Program-made: the position numbers and the translations under genes
Shown: positions 8,429-16,053 of the stretch, piece after piece
Position numbering within the stretch: position 1 is the stretch's first letter
How the letters are laid out: each line of letters starts with the position of its first letter
Assembly (NCBI GenBank): GCA_947311125.1
Contig: CAMZKI010000041.1
Location: forward strand, 1 to 21,389
Reading direction: 5' to 3'
DNA from: an uncultured Chlorobiota bacterium
GTDB taxonomy: Bacteria; Bacteroidota; Bacteroidia; Bacteroidales; JAADGE01
DNA: 21,389 nt
The notes under the pieces: generated by a model
What the model saw: only the letters and a program-made list of their open reading frames with translations
What the model was told of the DNA's origin: nothing
Databases searched by the model: none

Positions 8429-9226
8429 TTAATTATCATATATTGAATCGGTATTCATACTTAACCAAATATCTATCTGATCTCCCGGCTTAAATGAAAT
8501 TCCCGGTTCAGGTCTTTGTTTTATAATTTTTGCAAGAGTGCTGTCAGTATAGGTAATAACGGTTTCGTCATATAAAACAGTGCCTATATTAAGCATAAAT
8601 TCTGCTGCTTCAAGCTCCGCTTCTTCCAATGTAAGCCCGTATAAATCAGGGGTTACGGTATTCCCCATATCTGATGACTTGCCCAAAACAAGCTCTATTT
8701 CCGCTCCTTGCGGAATGTCTGCTCCGGGTTCAATTTTTAAGCCGCGGTATCTCTGCTCTAAAACAACATTATCAAATATTGAAGGCTCGTATATTATTTG
8801 TCCTATTCTTAAGCCGTAGGTTTCAATATCTGCTTTTGCCTGCACCAATGTTGCATGAACAAAATCGGGCATTTTAATTATTTTAGGCATAACAGATTTT
8901 ATCGTAACAAAAATTTTTCTGTTTTCTTTAACTTTAATATCCGGAGGAGGGTTTTGATCTATTATCGTTCCTCTTCTTCCTTGTCCGCTGTAAACCGAAT
9001 CTATAACTTCTATTTTAATATTTTTTCGGTTTGCAATTTCATTTGCTTTTTTAACCGTCATGCCCGTAAAGTCAGGAACAGAAAGCACTTCTCCGTGATT
9101 TGTTGAAATCCTTAAGCCTAAAAATGTTACGGATAGTATTATGATTATTGTGCCTGCTGCAATTCCGTAATGCATGAGAAATTGCTTTTGAAAAAGAAAA
9201 GATATAATTTGTTTAAATTTCATCAT
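8429..9226 (-). CDS. Membrane-anchored protein with three PASTA domains
   Basis: A 265-residue protein with a cytoplasmic basic N-terminus, one transmembrane helix (about 18-41) and three extracytoplasmic PASTA repeats, roughly at 48-111, 115-184 and 190-260. Each repeat begins with a VPDFTG-, MPDFVH- or TPDLYG-type strand and ends with a G/D-rich turn before a terminal strand such as IFVTIK, IELVLG or IDIWLS. PASTA modules bind uncrosslinked peptidoglycan or muropeptides. There is no kinase or penicillin-binding domain, so this is a stand-alone PASTA protein, common in Bacteroidota but without an established function. The start could be Met1 or Met2. It is the first gene of its cluster, has its own promoter, and is divergent from an M23 peptidoglycan peptidase, which supports a cell-wall role. 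Confidence 0.92.
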   Translation of the reverse strand: MMKFKQIISFLFQKQFLMHYGIAAGTIIIILSVTFLGLRISTNHGEVLSVPDFTGMTVKKANEIANRKNIKIEVIDSVYSGQGRRGTIIDQNPPPDIKVKENRKIFVTIKSVMPKIIKMPDFVHATLVQAKADIETYGLRIGQIIYEPSIFDNVVLEQRYRGLKIEPGADIPQGAEIELVLGKSSDMGNTVTPDLYGLTLEEAELEAAEFMLNIGTVLYDETVITYTDSTLAKIIKQRPEPGISFKPGDQIDIWLSMNTDSIYDN

Positions 9227-9264
9227 TAACTCCGTTATAATTTTAAGTCAAAAAACATACTATG

Positions 9265-9296
9265 CAAAAATAGTCAAATAAATTGAAATTTTACAA
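9265..9296 (-). promoter_or_regulatory. Bacteroidota-type promoter of the PASTA-led cluster
   Basis: On the minus strand, TTG (9296-9294) is followed after 21 bases by TATTTTTG (9272-9265), a full match to TAnnTTTG. The -7 box ends 38 bases before the PASTA start codon. Its -33 box lies only three bases from that of the divergent M23 promoter. Confidence 0.6.
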
Positions 9297-9299
9297 TTA

Positions 9300-9331
9300 T
9301 TGAATTTTACGATATAGTTTTTTTAACTTTG
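9300..9331 (+). promoter_or_regulatory. Bacteroidota-type promoter of the M23 peptidase gene
   Basis: TTG (9300-9302) is followed after 21 bases by TAACTTTG (9324-9331), a full match to TAnnTTTG. Only 12 bases separate the -7 box from the ATG at 9344, so the mRNA leader would be about ten bases or less, with no room for a Shine-Dalgarno site. Confidence 0.65.
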
Positions 9332-9343
9332 CAAAAAATATAA

Positions 9344-10297
9344 ATGATGGCAGACGGAAAATACAAATATAACCCTGAAACTCTTGAGTTTGAAAGCAGC
9401 GACAGAACAAAAAAGCAAAAATTACTTATCAACCTTTTGTCAATTTTTGTGGGAGCCGTAATTATTGCAATAACAATATTCTTCATTTATGTTTTGTTTT
9501 TCGACATAAATATTAAAAAGCAAAAAGCTCGTGAGAATAAAATACTGACAGAGCAATACAACTTACTTCTAGAACGTAAAAAACAGAACGACAAATACTT
9601 AAAAGAATTAATAAAAAAAGATGAGATAATTTACCAATCGGTTTTTAAAAGTTTACCTGACAATTCAATATTTGAAAATAAAAATCCTGACACAAAATTT
9701 TCAAGGACTGACACAAAATCTATTATTGATACGAACAAGATAAGGATAAAACGAAATTTTAAAATTGCGGAAAACACAAAAAAAGAATACGGTTCTTTAA
9801 CAAAATTAATACAAAAAGAAGACATTGACAACGTTCCTGCGATACAACCGGTTTTTAATCCGTTTTTAAAATATCCGGTTTACGGTTTCGGAAAGCGTAT
9901 AGATCAAGTTTATAAATCTTTGGTTTTTCATCCGGGTATTGACTTTGCCGTTCCTGAAGGCACTGCTGTTTTTTCTGCGGCAAACGGTAAGGTTATAAAA
10001 TCGGGGAGAAAAAGAGGACTGGGAAAAAGAATTGTCATAGACCATCAAAACGGCTACAAAACAATTTATGCACACTTAGACAAAATATTCGTAAAAACCG
10101 GTTATAAGGTAAAAAGAGGAGAAAAAATAGGAACTGCGGGTATGACAGGAAAAACTTTGATACCGCATTTACATTATGAAATTCAATATAACAATAAGCC
10201 TGTTAATCCGGTTCACTACTTTTTTTTAGATTTAAGCCCGGAAAAATACACAAAGATTATGACTGATTCAGAAAAATCCGGATTAAGTCTTGATTAA
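9344..10297 (+). CDS. Membrane-anchored M23 family peptidoglycan endopeptidase
   Basis: A 317-residue protein: cytoplasmic tail of about 26 residues, one transmembrane helix (27-53), a charged helical linker (about 55-165) likely to form a coiled coil, and a C-terminal LytM/M23 domain (about 175-295). The zinc and catalytic residues are all present: H196 and D200 of HxxxD, H244 in YAHL, and H275 and H277 of HLH. It should therefore be an active metallopeptidase cutting peptide cross-links in peptidoglycan, or a close activator of one. ATG codons lie at 9344 and 9347; the first is used here, and the choice changes one residue. It is divergent from the PASTA gene and shares its last four bases with the convergent LRR gene. 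Confidence 0.93.
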   Translation: MMADGKYKYNPETLEFESSDRTKKQKLLINLLSIFVGAVIIAITIFFIYVLFFDINIKKQKARENKILTEQYNLLLERKKQNDKYLKELIKKDEIIYQSVFKSLPDNSIFENKNPDTKFSRTDTKSIIDTNKIRIKRNFKIAENTKKEYGSLTKLIQKEDIDNVPAIQPVFNPFLKYPVYGFGKRIDQVYKSLVFHPGIDFAVPEGTAVFSAANGKVIKSGRKRGLGKRIVIDHQNGYKTIYAHLDKIFVKTGYKVKRGEKIGTAGMTGKTLIPHLHYEIQYNNKPVNPVHYFFLDLSPEKYTKIMTDSEKSGLSLD

Positions 10298-10301
10298 TCG
10301 G
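10272..10301 (-). terminator. Probable intrinsic terminator of the LRR gene, inside the M23 gene end
   Basis: On the minus strand CCGATTAA (10301-10294) pairs with TTAATCCGG (10286-10278), with one bulged G and a seven-base loop. The run ATTTTTC follows directly. The LRR stop codon is itself part of the 5' arm, and the U-run is made by the A-run in the last codons of the M23 gene. The stem is AT-rich, so termination may be partial. Confidence 0.5.
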
Positions 10302-12318
10302 AAAATCTGACTTCTGCTCCGTTTACATAGGTTCTTATTTTATATTTATCACTTTCGTTAACAGGGTTCATTCTTAAATCTATCAAGCGTATACTTAGGC
10401 AGTTAGCTATTTCTTCAGGCATTTTCTTTATTTGATTACCAAAAAGGTTCAATACCGAAAGTGACTCCATATTACCAATTTCCGGAGGAAGCTCCGTCAG
10501 TTGATTTCCGAACAAATCAAGTTCCTCAAGAAAAATAAGATTACCTATTTCCGGCGGTAAAGTTTTAAGTTTATTATCACTTACGGAAAGTTTGTTTAAA
10601 TTAGGTATTTCCGTTACAACCTCAGGAAAGGTCTCGAATTTATTTGAACTGATGTCTAAAATTATAAGGTATTCCAAATTGTTTAAGCTTTGCGGTAAAG
10701 ATGTTAAAAAATTTCCGTGAAGATTAATATCCGACAGGTTTCTTATATTTCCTATCTCTTCAGGAATTTCTTTCAGGTTATTATTCCCTGCCGAAAGTTT
10801 AATAAGATTTTCCATTTGTCCTATTTCCGGCGGTAATGAACTGAGGTTTACATTTTGACTTATATCCAGTTCTGTTAAATTTTTCAATCTTCCTATGCTT
10901 TTCGGCAAACTTTTAATCTTATTTTTAGCTGCATAAAGGGTAACCATTTTATTCAGATTACCTATATTTTCCGGCAGCGATGTTATGCTGTTAGATTCTA
11001 TACTGAGAACTTCTAAATTGGTTATATTACATATCTCTTCAGGCAAAGATGTTAAGTTATTTTGTCTTAAGTCAATATATTGCAATTCTTTAAGTTCTCC
11101 TATTTGTTTGGGAATACTTTTTATTTCATTATCTCTTAAATCTAACATTTTAAGATGCTTAAGACGTTTTATAGAACTTGGAATAACGGAAATACTGTTT
11201 CTTGCAAGTTTTAAAATTTCCAGGTTTGTAAGCTCTCCTATCTGATAAGGTATCTTTGTAATATTGTTCTCTTCAAGATTCAACGACTGGAGATTTGATA
11301 ATTTTGCAATTTCCGGCGGTATTACGGGAGTATTAATCAGTGTCAGGATATAAACATTTTCAGGGTTTTTAAGAGCCTCTTCAAGAGAGGTGTATTCTGT
11401 TGCGTTTTGCAGTTCGTTTGTATTTAATCGCATATTAATATCGCAATTTACCAAAGAATCCCGCAATTCTTTAATTTGTTTTGCCGGAATCTTATTTCCT
11501 CTTAAATCTATGTATTTCAAGGTGTCCATTTCAAGCAAGCCTGCAGGTATCTCTTTTATCTTATTAAACCCGAAATTTATTCTCTGTATACCGTTTGCTT
11601 CATAAATAACAGGATGTATTGCATCCATCTTGTTATATTCCATATCCAGTTCCTGCAGATTAGTCATTTCCTTAATTTTTTCACTTAATGCAAGAATTTT
11701 ATTTCTGTTTAACTTCAGTATTTTAAGATTCGGTATTTTTACTATACTTTTAGGAAATTCGACAAACTTGTTTTTTGACAGGTCTAAAACCTCCAAACTC
11801 GTAAGTTTGCTCATATTAGGCAATTCTGTAATTTTATTGTAAGAAAGATTTAGTTCTTTAAGGTTAGGAAGTTTTAAAATTTCTTTAGGTACTTCGATTA
11901 TTCTGTTGTGCGAAAGATTGAGAACGGTCAGATTTTCCAGTTCTGTAAAGGTTTTCGGCAGTATCTCTATTTTATTACTTGTAAGAATAAGAATTTTTAA
12001 ATTTTTCAGATTTCCGAAATTACCCGGCAACTCTTTCAGTTTATTTTCTTCTATGATAAGTGTTTCAAGTTTAGATAATTTAGCAAATCCGGAAGGCAGC
12101 TTTTTTAAATCGTTAAAACTTAAATCCAGGTATGTAAGGTTTTCAAGCTTACCTATATCTTTCGGCAGGTTTGACAACCCGGCATTGTTTAAATCAAGTG
12201 AATCAACATTTTCGGGGTCTGCCAAGGCTATATTAACATTATAATATACCTGCGATGTTGCACAGAAACTTAAAAACATCGTAAATGTAACCAGAAAAAA
12301 GCGACTGAACATTTTCAT
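10294..12318 (-). CDS. Secreted leucine-rich-repeat protein, 26 repeats in two modules
   Basis: A 674-residue exported protein. A signal peptide (hydrophobic about residues 7-19, cut likely near Ala20-Gln23) is followed by 23-residue leucine-rich repeats of the form NLxxLxLxxNxLxxLPxxIGxL, the bacterial/plant intracellular-like LRR type. I count 11 repeats in a first module and 15 in a second. Each module opens with a related cap (ALADPENV; ALKNPENV) and ends with a related cap (IDLRGN... and IDLRMN... followed by a helix and a short strand), so the protein looks like two full LRR solenoids in series. LRR solenoids bind proteins or glycans; no enzyme domain and no T9SS tail is visible, so its partner and final location are unknown. 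It has a plausible promoter upstream and shares its stop with the convergent M23 gene. Confidence 0.92.
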   Translation of the reverse strand: MKMFSRFFLVTFTMFLSFCATSQVYYNVNIALADPENVDSLDLNNAGLSNLPKDIGKLENLTYLDLSFNDLKKLPSGFAKLSKLETLIIEENKLKELPGNFGNLKNLKILILTSNKIEILPKTFTELENLTVLNLSHNRIIEVPKEILKLPNLKELNLSYNKITELPNMSKLTSLEVLDLSKNKFVEFPKSIVKIPNLKILKLNRNKILALSEKIKEMTNLQELDMEYNKMDAIHPVIYEANGIQRINFGFNKIKEIPAGLLEMDTLKYIDLRGNKIPAKQIKELRDSLVNCDINMRLNTNELQNATEYTSLEEALKNPENVYILTLINTPVIPPEIAKLSNLQSLNLEENNITKIPYQIGELTNLEILKLARNSISVIPSSIKRLKHLKMLDLRDNEIKSIPKQIGELKELQYIDLRQNNLTSLPEEICNITNLEVLSIESNSITSLPENIGNLNKMVTLYAAKNKIKSLPKSIGRLKNLTELDISQNVNLSSLPPEIGQMENLIKLSAGNNNLKEIPEEIGNIRNLSDINLHGNFLTSLPQSLNNLEYLIILDISSNKFETFPEVVTEIPNLNKLSVSDNKLKTLPPEIGNLIFLEELDLFGNQLTELPPEIGNMESLSVLNLFGNQIKKMPEEIANCLSIRLIDLRMNPVNESDKYKIRTYVNGAEVRFSD

Positions 12319-12360
12319 ATAGTATTTTAATATAAATAGAAGTTGTTAAAATTTAATTTA

Positions 12361-12391
12361 CGAAAGTAACGATTTTTTTTTATTTATTCAA
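12361..12391 (-). promoter_or_regulatory. Possible promoter of the LRR gene
   Basis: On the minus strand TTG (12391-12389) is followed after 20 bases by TACTTTCG (12368-12361), one mismatch from TAnnTTTG. The -7 box ends 42 bases before the start codon. The rest of the 212-base gap between the LRR gene and folC shows no gene, only AT-rich DNA with a weak six-base inverted repeat (12477-12494). Confidence 0.4.
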
Positions 12392-12530
12392 TTTTGATTC
12401 GGTTAAGATTTAAACACTGTTTTATTTAAGTGAAAAAAACAAGACAATCCTTACCGCAAAATAAACAAAATCTGTCATAAATCATCGAATTTATTTTATG
12501 AATGTCGATTATCAGGTCGTGATTATCTCT

Positions 12531-13817
12531 TTATATTGCTTCGGCAACAATAAACGTGCTCCCTCCTATAAAAATCAAATCTTCTTTTTCTGCATTTTTT
12601 TTTGCTGCATTTAACGCTTCATTTACACTTTTGTAAGCATCCCCCTGCAAACCTGCTTTTCTTGCTTTTTTCAAAAGAATATCCTCGTGTAATGCCCTGG
12701 GAATTTTTGCTTTTGTAAAATAATAACGGGCATACGGCGGAAGTAAATTTAATATCTCACCGGTATTTTTATCATTAACCGTTCCGAAAACAAAGTGAAG
12801 TTTTTTAAAAGGTATTTCCGAAATTTGATTTATCACTTCACTTAAACCGGCTTTATTGTGCCCCGAGTCGGCAATAACAAGCGGGTTGTAATTCAGAACC
12901 TGCCATCTCCCTTTAAAATTAGTGATACCTGAAACATCTGTAATACCGGAATAAATATCTTCATCGCTTATTTCAAAGCTTTTTTTCAGAACATCAATCG
13001 TTTTTAAAGCCGTGATAATATTATTCTTTTGATATATACCGAGTAAATCTGTCTTTAAATTCGGATAAACAGTTTTTTGTCCTTTTTTAATATTTAAAAT
13101 TTGCTTATAATCTGTACTCATCATACTGTAATCAACAAAATATTCCTTATCTGCAAAATAAATTTCTGCATTTTTTTCCGTTGCTTTGTTAATAAAAACT
13201 TTTTCAGTTTCTTCGTGAAATTCTCCGATAACGACAGGTATTTTTTCTTTTATAATTCCGGCTTTCTCTGTTGCAATTTCCCGCAGTGTTTCTCCTAAAA
13301 ATTGTGTATGATCATAGCTTATATTTGTAATAACGGATACTAACGGGGTTATGATATTTGTTGAGTCCAACCTGCCTCCCAAACCTACCTCTACTACGGA
13401 AACATCTGTTTTTTGTTCCGCAAAATAATTAAAAGCCAAAGCAACGGTCATTTCAAAAAAAGAAGGTTGAACGTCTTCAAATAAAAACTTATTTTTTTCA
13501 ACATAATCAATGACTTCTTTTTCCGGAATCATTTTTCCGTTAATTTTAATTCGTTCTCTGAAATCTATTAAGTGAGGCGATGTATATAAACCTGTTTTGT
13601 ATCCGGCTTTTTGCAGAACCGATGCTAAAATATGAGAAACCGAGCCTTTGCCGTTCGTACCTCCTATATGTACGCTTTTAAATTTATTTTGCGAATTTCC
13701 GGAGTGTTTGCAAAGTAAGGAAATATTGTTAAGGTTCTTTTTAAATGCTGTTTTGCCTTGCCTTTGATACATAGGCAACTTTCCGAAAAGATATTTTATT
13801 GTTTCTGTATAATCCAC
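12531..13817 (-). CDS. folC: Bifunctional folylpolyglutamate/dihydrofolate synthase (FolC)
   Basis: FolC is an ATP-dependent Mur-ligase-like enzyme that adds glutamate to folates and, in many bacteria, also joins glutamate to dihydropteroate. The 428-residue protein has the family P-loop GTNGKGS (53-59) inside HIGGTNGKGSVSH, the folate-loop region SPHLIDFRERIKING, the VEVGLGGRLDSTN segment with its metal-contact residues, ISYDHTQFLG, and the C-terminal Mur-ligase-like domain with ADSGHNKAGL and FVFGTVNDKN. Length is normal. Whether it has both activities cannot be told by eye. On its strand it precedes the LRR gene at a 212-base distance and is probably transcribed separately. It is divergent from phoH, with 119 bases between starts. 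Confidence 0.95.
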   Translation of the reverse strand: MDYTETIKYLFGKLPMYQRQGKTAFKKNLNNISLLCKHSGNSQNKFKSVHIGGTNGKGSVSHILASVLQKAGYKTGLYTSPHLIDFRERIKINGKMIPEKEVIDYVEKNKFLFEDVQPSFFEMTVALAFNYFAEQKTDVSVVEVGLGGRLDSTNIITPLVSVITNISYDHTQFLGETLREIATEKAGIIKEKIPVVIGEFHEETEKVFINKATEKNAEIYFADKEYFVDYSMMSTDYKQILNIKKGQKTVYPNLKTDLLGIYQKNNIITALKTIDVLKKSFEISDEDIYSGITDVSGITNFKGRWQVLNYNPLVIADSGHNKAGLSEVINQISEIPFKKLHFVFGTVNDKNTGEILNLLPPYARYYFTKAKIPRALHEDILLKKARKAGLQGDAYKSVNEALNAAKKNAEKEDLIFIGGSTFIVAEAI

Positions 13818-13849
13818 TTAATAAAATAACAGGTTATTAAATTAAATCG

Positions 13850-13857
13850 CAAAATTA
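13850..13857 (-). promoter_or_regulatory. Possible -7 box of folC
   Basis: On the minus strand TAATTTTG is a full match to TAnnTTTG, 32 bases before the folC start. No TTG occurs at the expected -33 distance, so the call is weak. Confidence 0.33.
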
Positions 13858-13936
13858 AAATAAAAGGATTAATACTTTGAAAGCGGAAAAAGAATATTTA
13901 AATTTGGACTTTAATAAACTTTGAAAAAATAATATT

Positions 13937-15259
13937 ATGGCTAAAAAAACTTTTGTTCTTGATACCAACGTCATTCTGCATGACTATACAAGTTTACTGC
14001 AATTTGAAGATAATGATATAATTATTCCCATAACCGTTCTTGAAGAGTTAGATAAATTTAAGAAAGGAAACGAAGAAATTAATTATCACGCCCGTGAGTT
14101 TATGAGAGAATTAGACAAGCTTGCCGGAGACAGCCTTTTTAACGGAGGCATTGAGCTTGGAGAAGGAAAAGGAAAATTAAAAATAGAACTCGGCAAACCG
14201 TTTTCCGAAGAGATGAAACTGTCTTTATCAGAAGACATAAACGACCACAGGATAATAGCCGTCGCCGATTATTACAGAAGAAACTTCCCGGATAAAAAGG
14301 TCGTGCTGGTCAGCAAGGATATTAATATGAGAATGAAAGCCAAGTCTTTGGGCATAAACGCCGAAGATTACAAATCTGATAAAGTTCGAAATATTGAAGA
14401 TATTCACAAAGAGGTTAATTTATATGATAATGTTGATGATAAACTTATTTCGCGAATGTATCAGGAAGAGGCGGGTTTGCCTTTATCGGAGTTTAACCTT
14501 AACCCCAAGCCCGGAATAAACAGTTTTTTCATACTTAAAGGAAGTAATTCCAGTGCTTTGGCAAAATTCAACTATGTTGAAGAAACGATTATAAAAGTAA
14601 GTAAAAAAACAGCTTACGGTATAAAGCCGAGAAATGCCGAACAAACTTTTGCAATGGAAGCATTGCTTGACGACAAAATAAAACTTATAACATTAACAGG
14701 AAAAGCAGGAACAGGAAAAACACTCCTCGCTCTTGCCTCTGCATTGCAACAACGTCGAGATTACGAGCAAATTATGCTTGCCAGACCTATTGTTGCACTT
14801 TCAAACAAAGACATAGGATATTTGCCGGGAGACGAAAAAGCAAAAATCGGCCCGTATATGCAGCCCCTTTTTGACAATCTTACGGTAATTAAACATCAAT
14901 TCGGCAAACAAAGTAAAGATTTTGCAAGAATTGATGAGATGCTTAAGGAAGAAAAACTTGTTATTACGCCTTTAGCATATTTGCGAGGACGAAGTTTGTC
15001 CAATGCATATTTTATAATTGACGAAGCTCAAAATCTTACGCCTCTTGAGGTTAAAACTATAGTAACTCGTGCCGGAGAAGGAACGAAAATTGTCTTTACG
15101 GGTGACATAAATCAAATTGACTCTCCTTATTTGGATTCAAAATCTAACGGATTGTCATACTTAACTGACAGAATGAAGGGGCAGGATATTTTTGTTCATA
15201 TTAACTTAATGAAAGGCGAAAGAAGTTACTTGGCAGAACTTGCAAGTGATTTGTTATAA
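13937..15259 (+). CDS. PIN-PhoH family protein (PhoH2-like RNA helicase/nuclease)
   Basis: A 440-residue fusion of an N-terminal PIN nuclease domain (about 1-150) and a C-terminal PhoH ATPase (about 230-440). The PIN acidic residues are in place: D9 in VLDTNV, E36 in VLEELD, D103 and D128. The ATPase has Walker A GKAGTGKT (255-262), Walker B FIIDEAQN (359-366) and the VFTGDINQID motif (386-395). PhoH2 proteins studied in actinobacteria unwind and cut RNA, so a role in RNA turnover is likely; the name PhoH does not show phosphate control here. All key residues are kept, so both activities may be intact. No PhoAT-like antitoxin gene precedes it. A loose -7-like sequence, TAAACTTTG, lies 13 bases before the ATG. 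Its stop overlaps the convergent gene by six bases. Confidence 0.94.
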   Translation: MAKKTFVLDTNVILHDYTSLLQFEDNDIIIPITVLEELDKFKKGNEEINYHAREFMRELDKLAGDSLFNGGIELGEGKGKLKIELGKPFSEEMKLSLSEDINDHRIIAVADYYRRNFPDKKVVLVSKDINMRMKAKSLGINAEDYKSDKVRNIEDIHKEVNLYDNVDDKLISRMYQEEAGLPLSEFNLNPKPGINSFFILKGSNSSALAKFNYVEETIIKVSKKTAYGIKPRNAEQTFAMEALLDDKIKLITLTGKAGTGKTLLALASALQQRRDYEQIMLARPIVALSNKDIGYLPGDEKAKIGPYMQPLFDNLTVIKHQFGKQSKDFARIDEMLKEEKLVITPLAYLRGRSLSNAYFIIDEAQNLTPLEVKTIVTRAGEGTKIVFTGDINQIDSPYLDSKSNGLSYLTDRMKGQDIFVHINLMKGERSYLAELASDLL

Positions 15260-16045
15260 ATCCGAGGGTATATTTTTTATAAAATTATCAGAATCAAATC
15301 CGGAATCAAACTCCGGATTTTTTACAATTATACCCGTAGTATAATTAAAAAAACCTTTGATATATTTATTATGAAGTGTGTATAAAAATTCTTCACGCTC
15401 TTCATTATATTTTTTTTCTTTTACCAAAATCTCTTCTGTTTTCAAAAATTTGTCCGGATTTTTGTTAATTAACGGCAAATATTTTTCATAAAGCTTTTTT
15501 GAAATCCTTATAACAAGGATATTTTTTCCGAACGGCTTACGAATCAGATGATTATAACTTAAATCAACAACATCATTTTGAACTTTTGTTGTAGTTTTAT
15601 CAAATGTTATAAACCTGAATCCTGTATCAATGATTTTTCGGGCAGTTCCCTCTTCAGGGGTATAATGCAGAAATATAAAATCATTCTCGCTGTCTTCAAA
15701 AATAAAATTCCGGATATCAGGACTCATAAAAAAGTCCTTTTCATAATCATAGATTTCCGACTTGCCTATGTAATACAAAAACTTTCCGAGCAAAAAATCT
15801 AATTTTGTAAAATCGCCTTTTGCAATAAATTCTTTACCTTCTGCTTTTATGGTATAGTAATTATAGTTTGATGTTTTTTTACTTTCGTATAAGTTTCTCA
15901 AGTGTTTATACAATGTCTTTTTGAAATCGACAGAAACTTCCCATCCGTAATCAGCCAGATTTTTAATTTTAACGGCAATCTTCTCTTTATGATTATCAAT
16001 TACATGAGAAGAGTACCATTTTTCAAAACGAGAAAAATTATTCAT
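15254..16045 (-). CDS. Unrecognised 263-residue protein, possible ADP-ribosyltransferase-like fold
   Basis: I do not recognise a named family. No signal peptide or membrane segment is visible, so it is probably cytoplasmic. The N-terminal 110 residues are charged and helical. The second half has a pattern reminiscent of ADP-ribosyltransferases of the H-Y-E type: a strand ending in LHYT (H127) followed by a helix and TGF (ARKIIDTGF), then SYNHL (Y164) before the hydrophobic strand NILVIRI, and finally EEFLYTLHNKYIKGF (E218/E219 to G231). This layout recalls the HGS, Y and E(Y/F) motifs of PARP-like enzymes, but it is a visual analogy only. The gene starts 8 bases after the stop of the LuxC-type acyl-CoA reductase gene, so the two are surely cotranscribed. 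Its 3' end overlaps phoH by six bases and contains phoH's likely terminator. Confidence 0.8.
   Translation of the reverse strand: MNNFSRFEKWYSSHVIDNHKEKIAVKIKNLADYGWEVSVDFKKTLYKHLRNLYESKKTSNYNYYTIKAEGKEFIAKGDFTKLDFLLGKFLYYIGKSEIYDYEKDFFMSPDIRNFIFEDSENDFIFLHYTPEEGTARKIIDTGFRFITFDKTTTKVQNDVVDLSYNHLIRKPFGKNILVIRISKKLYEKYLPLINKNPDKFLKTEEILVKEKKYNEEREEFLYTLHNKYIKGFFNYTTGIIVKNPEFDSGFDSDNFIKNIPSDL
15296..15323 (+). terminator. Probable intrinsic terminator of phoH, inside the convergent coding region
   Basis: AAATCCGGA (15296-15304) pairs perfectly with TCCGGATTT (15312-15320) around a seven-base loop, and a run of six T covers 15318-15323. It begins 37 bases after the phoH stop. On the opposite strand the same bases encode the near-repeated EFDSGFDSD segment at the C-terminus of the 263-residue protein. 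Confidence 0.62.
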
Positions 16046-16053
16046 ATTTTTTA

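Noticed and set aside
11906..12244. Plus-strand open frame of 112 codons opposite the LRR gene
   Set aside because: It is the antisense shadow of the repeated LRR codons, with no family resemblance and no start signal.
10294..12318. Strong periodic DNA repetition (about 69 bases) that could be taken for a tandem or CRISPR-like array
   Set aside because: The period is 23 codons and the reading frame is intact; it is explained by the leucine-rich repeats. There are no identical repeats with unique spacers.
13937..15259. Toxin-antitoxin module, suggested by the PIN-PhoH protein
   Set aside because: In actinobacteria a small antitoxin-like gene precedes phoH2; here the upstream 119 bases hold no such frame and the gene upstream is divergent folC.
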